A stretch of DNA of 15,422 nucleotides from DASRBO01 sp035653595 (GCA_035653595.1 DASRBO010000177.1:1-15422); one strand, 5' to 3'. Positions 5,902-12,959 are shown, numbered from the stretch's first letter. Notes: generated by a model not told the origin, from the letters alone. Program-made: numbers and translations.

Positions 5902-6198
5902 GGACCCTTTCCACGTTCCGTTCGGTTCTCCTCACCGGGCTCAATGCGCTCACGCGAAGCCACAACCGGGTGCCGAACATCCTGTTCTAGCCGGCGTGTG
6001 GGGATAGTTGGAGATGGACGGGCCGGGGCCCTATTGGGCGCATGTTCGGGGACAGCCCAGGAGTGCCAGATCGCCGAGTCAGGAGCGCTCCCGAAAGTCT
6101 GACCGGGGCGTTACTTAATTAACCTCCTCGCGTCCGATGTGTCCGTTGATCGCGGGTGCTGAGATCGGATGCCGGGCCCCCACCTTGACCACATCGAC
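5902..6198. other. Intergenic region, nothing recognised
   Basis: No gene or strong hairpin is seen on either strand. An AT-rich island, TTACTTAATTAA (6111-6122), follows an AGGAGG on the minus strand but is full of stop codons in that direction, so it does not start a gene. The region separates the 5' end of the membrane-protein operon from the 3' end of the Cys-containing hypothetical gene. Confidence 0.4.
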
Positions 6199-6777
6199 CT
6201 AGTAGGCGTCCGGCATCTCCGCCAGTGTGTCGTTGAGCAGGGCGAAGGCCTCGTCAAGCCGTTTCTGGCGACGGCGGTTCTCCTCGTGGTTGGCCTCAGC
6301 GGCAACAAAGCCGACCAACTCGTCGAGATCTTCGACGGTTCCAAGCAGCTCGGCCCCATCGGGGGTCGCCCGCGCCCGGAAGACGTATCGCTCCGATTCG
6401 GTATCGAGCACGATGATCTCCCGCAGCGTTGCCGCCACCTCCGCGGGCACGGGGACGGTCATCCAGCCCGGCTGCGCCACCGGTCGTCGGAGCCGCAGGT
6501 CGAAGGGGGAGTCCTCCCAGCCGCGTATGACGCCGTCGTCCCCGCAGGCGTCGCAGCTCCAGTGGATGGCGTCGTCGCTGCCGAGGACCTGGATGCGACC
6601 CGGGCAGGGCCGCCGGTTCGGCCGGCGCCTACAGGGCAGCGCGCTGGTCCAGGTCTCCTCAGCCGAACCCGAGGTGGCGGCTCGGACGATCGAGCTCAGT
6701 TGCTCGGCCATCCGCTTGGCTGGGCCCGGGGCGTCCTCGGGCATCCCCAGGAAGTGACGCAGGTCCGAAACGAACAA
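6199..6777 (-). CDS. Conserved hypothetical protein with four-cysteine putative zinc site
   Basis: About 192 residues if it starts at the TTG at 6777; the frame is open far upstream and no ATG/GTG with a ribosome site exists near the conserved beginning, so the start is a guess. The recognisable part begins SDLRHFLGMPEDAPGPAKRM. Four cysteines at about 49, 58, 75 and 78 (SALPCRRRP, PCPGRI, WSCDACGDDG) look like a zinc ribbon, followed by GWEDSPFDL. The C-terminal half is mixed, ending in a charged helix (EANHEENRRRQKRLDEAFAL). I recall similar actinobacterial proteins (DLRHFLDLPxDxPxPARR...CGDxGxIxGWExSPxDL), all without assigned function. It is divergent from the toxin-antitoxin operon, about 70 bp away. 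Confidence 0.7.
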   Translation of the reverse strand: MFVSDLRHFLGMPEDAPGPAKRMAEQLSSIVRAATSGSAEETWTSALPCRRRPNRRPCPGRIQVLGSDDAIHWSCDACGDDGVIRGWEDSPFDLRLRRPVAQPGWMTVPVPAEVAATLREIIVLDTESERYVFRARATPDGAELLGTVEDLDELVGFVAAEANHEENRRRQKRLDEAFALLNDTLAEMPDAY

Positions 6778-6844
6778 AGCCCCTGACCGTACCGGCGCCG
6801 TCCGGTGCTTTGGGAGCCATGAGGGCCTCTGTCCGTGCCACCAA

Positions 6845-6864
6845 GTACCACGCGGTGGTACAAT
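6845..6864 (+). promoter_or_regulatory. Palindromic operator and -10 of the toxin-antitoxin operon
   Basis: GTACCAC (6845-6851), GCG, GTGGTAC (6855-6861) is a perfect 7-bp dyad. Its right arm overlaps the -10 TACAAT (6859-6864). The GTG start at 6871 follows after GGTCAG, so translation is probably leaderless. No good -35 is seen. An RHH antitoxin dimer bound here would block its own promoter, the usual autoregulation of such operons. Confidence 0.72.
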
Positions 6865-6870
6865 GGTCAG

Positions 6871-7284
6871 GTGGCTGACCACTACACCTTGCGACTGGCC
6901 TCCGAGACGCGCCGCCGTCTCGGGGAGCGAGCGCGCCACTCCGGGCTCGCCGAGCGCACCCTGGCCCAGCGCTATGTCGAGGAGGGCCTGCGTCACGACG
7001 CCCATCCGCTCATCCAGTTCCTCGACGGACCCAGTGGCCGTCGGGCCAGCCTCATCGGCCGAGGCCTCGACGTGTGGGAGGTGATTGCCACCGTCCGCGA
7101 CAACCAAGGCTTAGTTGCGGAGGCGGCGGAGTACCTGCAGGTGCCAGTGGGCTTGGTCGAGGCCGCCGTCGCCTACTACGGCGAGTATCGCGACGAGATC
7201 GATGCGGAGATCGACCGGAACGAGAGCGAGTATGAGCGCGGGCGCGCCGCGGCGGAGGCTGGCGAGCGGGCGTTGCGTGCGTGA
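6871..7284 (+). CDS. Antitoxin: ribbon-helix-helix plus DUF433 domain
   Basis: 137 residues from the GTG at 6871, which lies 6 nt after the -10 box; the ATG frame opening at 6835 would run through the operator and is unlikely. Residues 5-40 (YTLRLASETRRRLGERARHS, GLAERTLAQRYVEEGLR) fit a ribbon-helix-helix DNA-binding domain: one strand and two helices. Residues about 60-115 resemble DUF433: LIGRGLDVWEVIATVRDNQG, then EAAEYLQVPVGLVEAAVAYY, which is a helix-turn-helix-like fold that commonly ends in a YxxYRDEID helix. The stop codon overlaps the toxin start by 4 nt (GTGA), so the two are co-translated. Its likely role is to bind and silence the downstream PIN-like protein and to repress the operon through the palindrome at 6845-6861. 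Confidence 0.85.
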   Translation: MADHYTLRLASETRRRLGERARHSGLAERTLAQRYVEEGLRHDAHPLIQFLDGPSGRRASLIGRGLDVWEVIATVRDNQGLVAEAAEYLQVPVGLVEAAVAYYGEYRDEIDAEIDRNESEYERGRAAAEAGERALRA

Positions 7285-7646
7285 AGGCACTGATCGACGA
7301 GCAACTCTCGTCTGAGATCGCCAACCTGCTCAGGGAGCGGGGCCATGACGTAGAAGCAGTGGCCGAACGAGAGGACCTCGTTGGTCGTCCCGACCGGGTC
7401 ATATTCGATGTAGCCGTTGCCGAAGGTCGTGCCGTGGTCACAAACAACGTCAAGGACTTCCGGCCCCTGGCAGCCGAGTGCCTCACGCAAGGACGAACCC
7501 ATCCCGGCCTGATCCTGCTGCCATCGACGCGCGCCCGTACCCGCTCCGCCGTCTCCGCGCTGGCTGATGCCATCGAGGGAGTGCTCACGGCCCAGCCAGA
7601 CCTCACATCCAGCGAGCGCTGGATCGGTCCTCTCTCGAACCTGTGA
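7281..7646 (+). CDS. Toxin: DUF5615 PIN-like nuclease
   Basis: 121 residues from the GTG at 7281, overlapping the antitoxin stop. The start MKALIDEQLSSEIANLLRER holds the Asp6-Glu7 pair found at the beginning of DUF5615 proteins. GHDVEAVAEREDLVGRPD, FDVAVAEGRAVVTNNVKDF (Asp59) and HPGLILLP follow in the family order. DUF5615 proteins have a compact PIN-like fold and are predicted metal-dependent RNases, usually encoded after a DUF433 antitoxin, as here. The acidic residues that can be seen (Asp6, Asp38, Asp59) suggest an intact metal site, though I cannot confirm each position. Length is normal for the family. RNA target unknown. Confidence 0.87.
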   Translation: MKALIDEQLSSEIANLLRERGHDVEAVAEREDLVGRPDRVIFDVAVAEGRAVVTNNVKDFRPLAAECLTQGRTHPGLILLPSTRARTRSAVSALADAIEGVLTAQPDLTSSERWIGPLSNL

Positions 7647-7679
7647 GGATGGGCAAGGCGCGCACCTAACCCGCACTCC

Positions 7680-7700
7680 GGAGCGCTAGAGCTCCCTTTG
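7680..7700 (+). terminator. Weak hairpin after the toxin gene
   Basis: GGAGC (7680-7684) and GCTCC (7691-7695) pair around a 6-nt loop and are followed by CTTTG. The stem is short and the T-run poor, so this is a tentative end of the toxin-antitoxin transcript. Confidence 0.3.
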
Positions 7701-7871
7701 CTCTGCGTCCCCAGGGTGGCGAGCCCAGACTTCGGCTGCGCTCTACAACGACGGGTCGGCTCCTTCATGGCGGCCGCCCGGGCAGCGCATAATGGACTGA
7801 TCTTCCGTGCCTCCGGTCACGAGGAGCTACTACATCACGGGCGGAGAATTGACATTTGGGGGATAGAAGTG

Positions 7872-8829
7872 ATGGCCCAGCGGTTGGTGGCCCATCCGGA
7901 CCGGGAGCTGGCTCGTTCAGCGCTCAAGAGACTCGGTGTGTCCGGGCGTCTGGATCGGGTGGCGTCCGGGCTGGACACCCACCTATTGGTTGCGCCGGGA
8001 CAGCGGGGAGGTCTTCGCCCTCCGGGTTGGCGGGGTCCTGCCATCCGCCGGCCGGCGGCGATAGTCGCCGAGGCCGGTTGGCTCCAGAGCCTCGGGGGCC
8101 GGACTCATTTCGTGGTGCCAAGGTGATCTGCTGGCCAGGTCAGGATCCGCGCTTGACCATTGAGGACGGCAAAGGTCGCCCCGGGCGGTCATGGCCCTGC
8201 GCTGGCTGCCGGGTCGGCCCGCTCGGGTCGGATTCGGTCCCGCCCACGCCCGGTCCCTTGGCGCGGCGGCGGCAGACCTGCATGCCGGGGGACGGGGCTG
8301 TGAGCTGCCCCAAAGCGGTTGGCTCAAGAGCTGGGATCACAGCCTCATGGCGGGCGCCGGTGATCTGGGCGCCCTGAGCGCCGTGGTCGGAGACTCGGTC
8401 CTGGAGACGGTTGCAGATCTGGAAGACCGCTTGGCCGCTGCGGAGGAGAGCCTGGGCAAGGCCGGGTACGGGGTGATCAACGCCGACCTCGGTCCTCACA
8501 ACACGGTCTGGAACGCTGGTCGGCCCGGCTTGGTCGACTTCAACGACTCCGGGTGGGGCTACTTCGCCTTCGACCTCGCTCGGTTCCTTCGAGGCCTGGC
8601 CGGAAGGGAGGGCGGCGACGCCCTGGTGGAGTCGGCCCTCGAGGGCTACCAGGAGGTGGCGGACCTGCCTGAGGCTTACGCCCCCTACGGCTGCCTCTTC
8701 GGTGCTGCCGCCGACCTGTTCCTGGCTCGATACCTGGCACCTCAGATTGCCAAGCGAGGTCCGGAAACGACACAGCGGGTTCGAGACCTGATCCGTGGTG
8801 TGAACAGGGCGCTCGAAGATGTCGCCTAG
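7872..8829 (+). pseudogene. APH-fold kinase gene interrupted by several frameshifts
   Basis: A phosphotransferase of about 315 residues is spread over three frames. From the ATG at 7872: MAQRLVAHPDRELARSALKR...GLDT. A shift near 7978 gives TYWLRRDSGEVFALRVGG (the ATP-binding strand). A shift back near 8030 gives PAAIVAEAGWLQSLGGRTHF-VVPR, stopping at 8124-8126. Then, in another frame, GQDPRLTIEDGKGRP, and from about 8165 RAVMALRWLPGRPARVGFGP through to the end. The last part (open from 8191) carries the catalytic region INADLGPHNTVWN and LVDFNDSGWGYFAFDLARF, so the usual His of HxD is Asn while the catalytic Asp and the Mg-binding Asn and Asp are present. At least four indels are needed to restore one frame. 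Each lies at a GC-rich spot, so either advanced decay or an error-prone assembly would explain them. Confidence 0.75.
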
Positions 8830-8852
8830 CCGGGCGGTTGCCCTCCCGCGTA

Positions 8853-8877
8853 TTCGCTCGATAGAGATCCGAGCGAA
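8853..8877 (+). terminator. Perfect hairpin after the frameshifted APH gene
   Basis: TTCGCTCG (8853-8860), a 9-nt loop, CGAGCGAA (8870-8877): 8 perfect pairs, 24 nt after the stop. No U-tract follows. It could end the APH transcript or lie in the leader of the DUF1707 gene, which begins 43 nt later. Confidence 0.5.
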
Positions 8878-8920
8878 GGACCTCGATCGGTGCATACCCT
8901 GGGGGGGCTGAGGGGTGAGG

Positions 8921-9556
8921 ATGGACGACAAAGCCGAGCTGAGCACCAGAGTTGGCGACCGGGATCGTGACCGGGTGGTGGAGCAGCTGCACACCTACTG
9001 CCGTGACGGACAGCTAAGTCTTGACGAGTTCGCCGAGCGGGTCTCCAGTGCTCTGACAGCCACCACCCATGCGCAGTTGGTGGCGGTGGTCGACGATCTG
9101 CCCGCTCTCACGGAGCCGGTCCGGGACCAGAGGGGACTGGGCTGGTCAGTGGCCATCCTGGGATCAAACAGAAGGCGAGTGCGCTGGCGGTTGGCGCGAC
9201 GGGCTCGGGCGATCGCCGTCGGCGGCACCTGCTGGCTCGACCTTCGTTCGGCCCTGATCGACGCAGACGAGGTTCAAATCACCGCCACAGCCATCTTGGG
9301 CACGGTGAAGGTGGTCGTCCCCAAAGGCATCGGCGTGGAACTCACCGGGATCACTCTCATAGGGGCTAAGAGCGACAAGACTTCTGGTGGCATGCTGCCC
9401 AAAGGGCCTGTTGTCCGTGTACGCGGCTTTCCCATCGTTGGATCGGTGCGGGTTATCGAGGTGAACCCGCCATCGCCGGAGGCGCAGCGCTTACGAGAGG
9501 ACATCATCCGCAAGAAGCATGGGCTGCCTCCGGCAGAGCGGGGCCCGACGAACTGA
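8921..9556 (+). CDS. DUF1707 and LiaF-like (cell-wall-stress response) domain protein
   Basis: 211 residues from the ATG at 8921, with GAGGGG 5-6 nt upstream; a GTG at 8915 would add two residues. Residues about 6-58 are DUF1707: STRVGDRDRDRVVEQLHTYC, then GQLSLDEFAERVSSALTATT and a DDLP end. The actinobacterial consensus is RVGDADREAxxxxLxxxxxxGRLxLDEFxERxxxAxxARTxxELxxLxxDLP. Residues about 75-180 look like the C-terminal beta-helix domain of LiaF/YvqF (DUF2154): AILGSNRRRVRWRL, then LDLRSALIDADEVQITATAI, LGTVKVVVPKGIGVELTGI and VRVRGFPIVGSVRVIEV. No TM helix is present. The pairing is typical of actinobacteria, where it is often linked to envelope stress; the exact role is not established. 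It appears to be a single-gene unit. Confidence 0.88.
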   Translation: MDDKAELSTRVGDRDRDRVVEQLHTYCRDGQLSLDEFAERVSSALTATTHAQLVAVVDDLPALTEPVRDQRGLGWSVAILGSNRRRVRWRLARRARAIAVGGTCWLDLRSALIDADEVQITATAILGTVKVVVPKGIGVELTGITLIGAKSDKTSGGMLPKGPVVRVRGFPIVGSVRVIEVNPPSPEAQRLREDIIRKKHGLPPAERGPTN

Positions 9557-9618
9557 CAACGGCTTCCGACTGACTCGACCGGTTCGTCCGTTTCGCGTGG
9601 TGCGATATCGCTGCCTAT

Positions 9619-9644
9619 AAGGCGCAAGAGCGCAGCGCCGCCTT
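9619..9644. terminator. Weak hairpin between convergent genes
   Basis: AAGGCG (9619-9624) pairs with CGCCTT (9639-9644) around a 14-nt loop, between the end of the DUF1707 gene (9556) and the end of the malate-dehydrogenase-like gene (9743). Short stem, no U-tract. Confidence 0.3.
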
Positions 9645-9742
9645 CTAAGTTGGAGCAGGCTCAACACGCTCCGAGCGACGGCTAACGCTCTGCCTTGGAG
9701 CCCGCGGCAGTAGCACCGATTATCGGCTCGCTCTAGGCGGTT

Positions 9743-10834
9743 TCAGGGTCTTTGTGAAGCCAAGCTCAGGGCCTCGTCCCGCTCGTTGACCAGCTCGTCA
9801 GCCGTTGCCGCCAGGAGCCGTGCCTGGGCGGGCCCGATGTCCAGATCCTCGATAACCTCGATTCGTCCGAACCTCGCCCGGCACGGCAGGCCGAACTGGA
9901 GGCCCTCGGGGATCCCGTAGTCGCCCGCGCTGACCACCCCGAGGGTGGTCCAGTCCCCTTTGGGCGTGCCGAAAGAGATCTCGGCGATCTCGTCCCTGAT
10001 CGCAGCCGCAGCCGAGGCGGCCGAGGAGGCCCCGGCCACATCGATCAGCTGGGCTCCCCGGTTCTGGACAACCGGGATGAACTCCGATGTCATCCACTCC
10101 TCACTGACCGACTCCAGCGCGGGGCGCCCGGCAATCTGGGCATGCCAGGAGTCGGGGACCATGGTCGCCGAGTGGTTCCCCCAGACGGTTACCCGCCTGA
10201 CCTCATTCACCGGCACGTCGGCGCCGGCGGCGAGCTGGGATCGGGCCCGGTTGTGGTCCAGACGCATGAGAGCGAACCACCTCTCGGCGGGAAGGTCCGA
10301 GGCCATCCGGGCTACCAGGCAGTTGGTGTTGGCCGGGTTGCCCGTCACCAGAACCCGGACATCGGAGGCGGCGGAGGCCAAGGCTCGACCCTGCTCGGCG
10401 AAGGAGGCGGCGGTGAGTCCGAGCAGGTCCCGCCTCTGCATACCGGCCGTGCGCCTCGGGGCCCCCAGGAGCATGGCCCAGGACGCTCCGTCGAAGCTGG
10501 CGGCGTAGTCCGAGCTGATCTCGACGCCGGCGAGGAGCGGGAAGGCGCAGTCTTCCAGCTCCATGGCCGTGCCCTCCAGGGTGGGGAGAACCTCGTCCAG
10601 GTCCTGGAGATGGAGCACCACGGGCTGGTTGGGGCCGAAGACCTCCCCGGCGGCCAGGCGGAAGACCAGGTTGTAGGCGACCCGGCCCCCGGCCCCGATC
10701 ACGGCACAGACCAGCGGCGGCTTGGAGCCGCCAACCTTGCGCCGCAGGAGTTGGGCCCGGGCGGCGGTGTAGGACTCGCCGGTGGTGGCGGCGCGGTTAC
10801 GGATCAGGCGCTTGAAGTTCTTGTCGGTTGGCAT
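9743..10834 (-). CDS. Malate dehydrogenase-like protein with an extra N-terminal helical module
   Basis: 363 residues from the ATG at 10834, which has GGAGGA 4 nt upstream. Residues 5-32 are a basic helical module (K5, F7, K8, L10, R12, R14, A15, S21, Y22, R26, L29, L30) in exact register with the NGN-like protein at 502-921. From residue 41 the protein follows cytosolic/actinobacterial NAD malate dehydrogenase: nucleotide loop GAGGRVA (47-53; the usual motif is GAAGxIG), LEGTAMELEDCAFPLL, GNPANTN (165-171), LDHNRA with Asp193 and WGNHSATM with His221. The Asp-His spacing of 28 is as expected for the proton relay. The substrate loop reads GAPRRTAGMQRRDLL instead of GARPRxxGMxRxDLL, so the substrate may differ. 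The usual length is about 330; the extra 30-odd residues are the module. It stands alone, away from TCA-cycle genes, so a second or altered function is plausible. Confidence 0.85.
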   Translation of the reverse strand: MPTDKNFKRLIRNRAATTGESYTAARAQLLRRKVGGSKPPLVCAVIGAGGRVAYNLVFRLAAGEVFGPNQPVVLHLQDLDEVLPTLEGTAMELEDCAFPLLAGVEISSDYAASFDGASWAMLLGAPRRTAGMQRRDLLGLTAASFAEQGRALASAASDVRVLVTGNPANTNCLVARMASDLPAERWFALMRLDHNRARSQLAAGADVPVNEVRRVTVWGNHSATMVPDSWHAQIAGRPALESVSEEWMTSEFIPVVQNRGAQLIDVAGASSAASAAAAIRDEIAEISFGTPKGDWTTLGVVSAGDYGIPEGLQFGLPCRARFGRIEVIEDLDIGPAQARLLAATADELVNERDEALSLASQRP

Positions 10835-10835
10835 G

Positions 10836-11009
10836 TCATCCTCCAGCCGTCGGACGGCCCCCAGCGGCACGACCGACGGCGGGCAGGAGTGCCAGCCGGT
10901 CCGGGAGTTCGTCCCCCTTTGCCCCTAGAAGGATCCCGCTGGGAGGATCCGTCGGGGTTGGGCGCTGGACCGCCGCCGAGACGAAGAGTATCTGGCAGCC
11001 CTTGGCCAT
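10836..11009 (-). CDS. Possible 57-residue upstream ORF coupled to the malate-dehydrogenase-like gene
   Basis: The ATG at 11009 has GGAGA 4 nt upstream. The product starts MAKGCQILFVSAAVQRPTPT and continues through GILLGAKGDELPDRLALLPAVG. Its TGA stop is one base before the dehydrogenase ATG, and its last codons contain that gene's ribosome site. Tight spacing and non-random composition favour a real leader peptide or small protein. I recognise no family, and GC-rich shadow ORFs of this length are common, so it is only a candidate. Confidence 0.3.
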   Translation of the reverse strand: MAKGCQILFVSAAVQRPTPTDPPSGILLGAKGDELPDRLALLPAVGRAAGGRPTAGG

Positions 11010-11122
11010 GCCGTCTCCAGTTATGGGCCGTGCCCCCTGGGAGTCCATCCAGGGATGCCCACGCCGGGCGCCCACCCCGAATCTCCATGGCCAGGACCGG
11101 TGTCGCTTTCTAACCTTCCCCG

Positions 11123-11716
11123 ATGGGCCGATCGATGCTCTACTACCTCATCGGCTATCCCGGCGTGGGCAAGCACACGATCGGGAAGGCCATGGTGGCC
11201 CAGGCCGGCGGCCTCCACGAACGGCTGGTGCTGGTCGACAACCACTACGTCAACAATCCGATCTTCGGGCTTCTGGACGTGGATGGGATTAAGCCCCTGC
11301 CGCCGGAGGTCTGGGCCCAGGTGGCCAAGGTGAGCGACGCCGTCACCACCACCATCCGGGAGCTGTCCCCGCCCGGGTGGAGCTTCATCAAGACCAACTA
11401 CCTGGCCGACAGGCCGGACGAGCGGGCTGGCTTCGAGGGTGTCGCCGAGCTGGCCAGGGCGCGGGACTCAGTCTTCCTGCCTGTCAGCCTGCGTTGTCGG
11501 CCCGAGGAACACGTCCGTCGCTTGGGTGATCCCGCCCGGGCCGAGCGACTCAAGTGGAGGGACCGGGAAGGGCTGGGTCGGCTCATCCAGGAGAAGGGTC
11601 ACCTCGAGCCGGACCACCCCAATCTCATGGATCTCGATGTAACGCGCCTCAACCCCGACGAGGCGGCGAAGCTCATACTTGCCCGGGGCCAACTTCTCAT
11701 GGCCGCCGCCGATTGA
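11123..11716 (+). CDS. P-loop kinase-like protein (AAA_33 type), first of unit 1
   Basis: 197 residues from the ATG at 11123; an ATG at 11135 is an alternative, and neither has a good ribosome site. The Walker A motif GYPGVGKHT spans residues 11-19 straight after the first strand; His replaces the usual Ser/Thr after Lys17, as in the GxPGxGKYT variants of this group. LVDNHYVNNPIF and WSFIKTNYLADRP form the next core strands, and LPVSLRCRPEEHVRRL with EERLKWRD-like charged text (residues about 110-155) resembles the lid. VTRLNPDEAAKLILA closes it. This is the plan of small-molecule P-loop kinases such as shikimate, gluconate or chloramphenicol kinases; the substrate cannot be told. The APH gene begins 20 nt downstream, indicating an operon. 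Confidence 0.78.
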   Translation: MGRSMLYYLIGYPGVGKHTIGKAMVAQAGGLHERLVLVDNHYVNNPIFGLLDVDGIKPLPPEVWAQVAKVSDAVTTTIRELSPPGWSFIKTNYLADRPDERAGFEGVAELARARDSVFLPVSLRCRPEEHVRRLGDPARAERLKWRDREGLGRLIQEKGHLEPDHPNLMDLDVTRLNPDEAAKLILARGQLLMAAAD

Positions 11717-11736
11717 GTCGGCCCGGGGCCTGACTC

Positions 11737-12642
11737 ATGACCGCCGGGCTGCGGGTTCCGGGTCGGTTGGCCCGCACCGTCGTCGCCGCCTTCGGCGATG
11801 TCGGACGGAACTGGCTGGCGGAACTGCCGGATCTCGTCGCCCACGCGGCGTCTGGCTGGCAGTTGGAGGTGGGGGCCCCGTACGAGCCGGGCGGCAACGT
11901 CGGCTGGGTGGCCCCGGTGCGCCGGGTGGACGGAGGCGAAGCGGTGTTGAAGGTGGAGTGTCCGGGTCATGCCAATCCCTGGGCGGCCAAGGGCCTGCAA
12001 CACTGGGCTGGGCGGGGAGCGGTGCGCCTTCTTGCTTCCGACGAGACGCTCCAGATCCACCTCCTCGAGCGGTGTATGCCGGGCACGAACGGTGATGGCC
12101 TCGACGCGGCGGCCGGGGTTGAGGCGGTGGCAGAGGTGCTTGCCGAGCTCCACGCCGTCGCTCCGCCTCCCGAAGACGAGTTCGAGCCGCTTGCCGGCCT
12201 GGTCGAGCGCTCTCGCGAGACGATGTGGGAGTGGTTCGAGCGGTTTCGGCCACCGATGGATCGAGGCCTCGTCGCCCGCGCCGATGAGCTGTTCACGTCC
12301 CTGGCCGCGTCTTCTGACGACATGGTGTTGATACACGGCGATCTGGGGCCAAGCAACGTAGTGCTCTCGGAGCGTGGGTGGCTGGCCATCGATCCGTATC
12401 CAGTCCTGGGTGATCCTGCCTTTGACGTTGGGCACGACCTGTCGCGGTGTGATCTGCGTAACGCTCGGGAGCACATCGCCACCTTCGCCGATCGTCTGGA
12501 GCTTGATGGGAGGCGGATCGCCTCTTGGGCGCTCGCCTGCTGTGTGGAACTGACCCTGGAGTGCAGTTCGGTCGGTGATGCTGAGGGGTTCCGCACATGC
12601 CTTGGCCGAACGGAACAGCTCCTATCCCAACGCCTGGTATAG
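11737..12642 (+). CDS. Aminoglycoside/hydroxyurea phosphotransferase family kinase (APH(6)-like), second of unit 1
   Basis: 301 residues from the ATG at 11737. Residues 11-60 follow the APH(6)/HUR family start (GRNWLAELPDLVAHAASGWQL, then YVAP-like GWVAPVRR), with Lys72 in AVLKVE as the ATP lysine and AGRGAVRLLASDE at 91-103. The catalytic loop is IHGDLGPSNVVL (His200, Asp202, Asn207). The Mg-binding Asp219 lies in WLAIDPYPVLGDPAFDVG; IDP instead of DFG marks this subfamily. All key residues are present, so it should be active. The family phosphorylates streptomycin-type antibiotics or hydroxyurea, but many members have unknown natural substrates. It probably shares an mRNA with the P-loop kinase upstream (20-nt gap); no strong ribosome site is seen. 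Confidence 0.87.
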   Translation: MTAGLRVPGRLARTVVAAFGDVGRNWLAELPDLVAHAASGWQLEVGAPYEPGGNVGWVAPVRRVDGGEAVLKVECPGHANPWAAKGLQHWAGRGAVRLLASDETLQIHLLERCMPGTNGDGLDAAAGVEAVAEVLAELHAVAPPPEDEFEPLAGLVERSRETMWEWFERFRPPMDRGLVARADELFTSLAASSDDMVLIHGDLGPSNVVLSERGWLAIDPYPVLGDPAFDVGHDLSRCDLRNAREHIATFADRLELDGRRIASWALACCVELTLECSSVGDAEGFRTCLGRTEQLLSQRLV

Positions 12643-12959
12643 GAACCCTGTGCTACTCAGGGCGTGCCCGATGGGGCGGTGGCTCGGGCGCTCGCGATCA
12701 TCGGACATAACACTCAGGACCGGGTCTAGAGCGTGGCTGTCCAGCGGGCACCCAAGACGATCAATATCGACGGCTCGCGCTGCACCTGGACGGCCCGGGA
12801 GATAGCGCAGAACACCGCTCAGCCGTCACTTGGGCGACGCCGGCATCTCACCGTCCTTGGAGGCGGTCCAGCTAGCGCCGAAGCGCCGAGAGGGACTCCG
12901 GTAGCCCGGCTGACCATAATTGGTCGCCCCGGAGGCTGGCCGCCGACCAACCTGACCGA
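12643..12959. other. Intergenic region before the second kinase-APH unit, with a candidate promoter and dyad
   Basis: No gene is recognised; an ORF beginning at 12733 looks like a shadow. CTCAGGGCGTGCCCGAT (12656-12672) is nearly repeated after the next APH gene (14522-14537). Near the right end CATAAT (12915-12920) could be a -10. It is followed by TTGGTCG (12920-12926) and CGACCAA (12944-12950), perfect 7-bp arms whose loop contains CGGAGG. This could be an operator or a hairpin affecting translation of the gene at 12960. Confidence 0.4.

Noticed and set aside
6111..6122. AT-rich TTACTTAATTAA next to AGGAGG on the minus strand, as a possible ribosome site and start
   Set aside because: The bases downstream of AGGAGG are stop codons (TTAATTAAGTAA), so no gene can start there.
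6199..7107. Long minus-strand ORF of 302 codons extending through the antitoxin gene
   Set aside because: Its upstream third is the antisense of the antitoxin and its operator; family-like text starts only near 6765, so the start was moved to about 6777.
8140..8994. Minus-strand ORF of 284 codons over the APH C-terminal part
   Set aside because: Antisense of clear APH motifs (LGPHNTVW, LVDFNDSGWG) and with shadow-like composition.
10142..11113. Plus-strand ORF of 323 codons opposite the malate-dehydrogenase-like gene
   Set aside because: Composition is rich in G, H, R, P and Q as expected for an antisense shadow, and the minus-strand gene has clear family motifs.
11599..12474. Minus-strand ORF of 291 codons
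   Set aside because: It is the antisense of the APH(6)-like gene, which has all its catalytic motifs on the plus strand.
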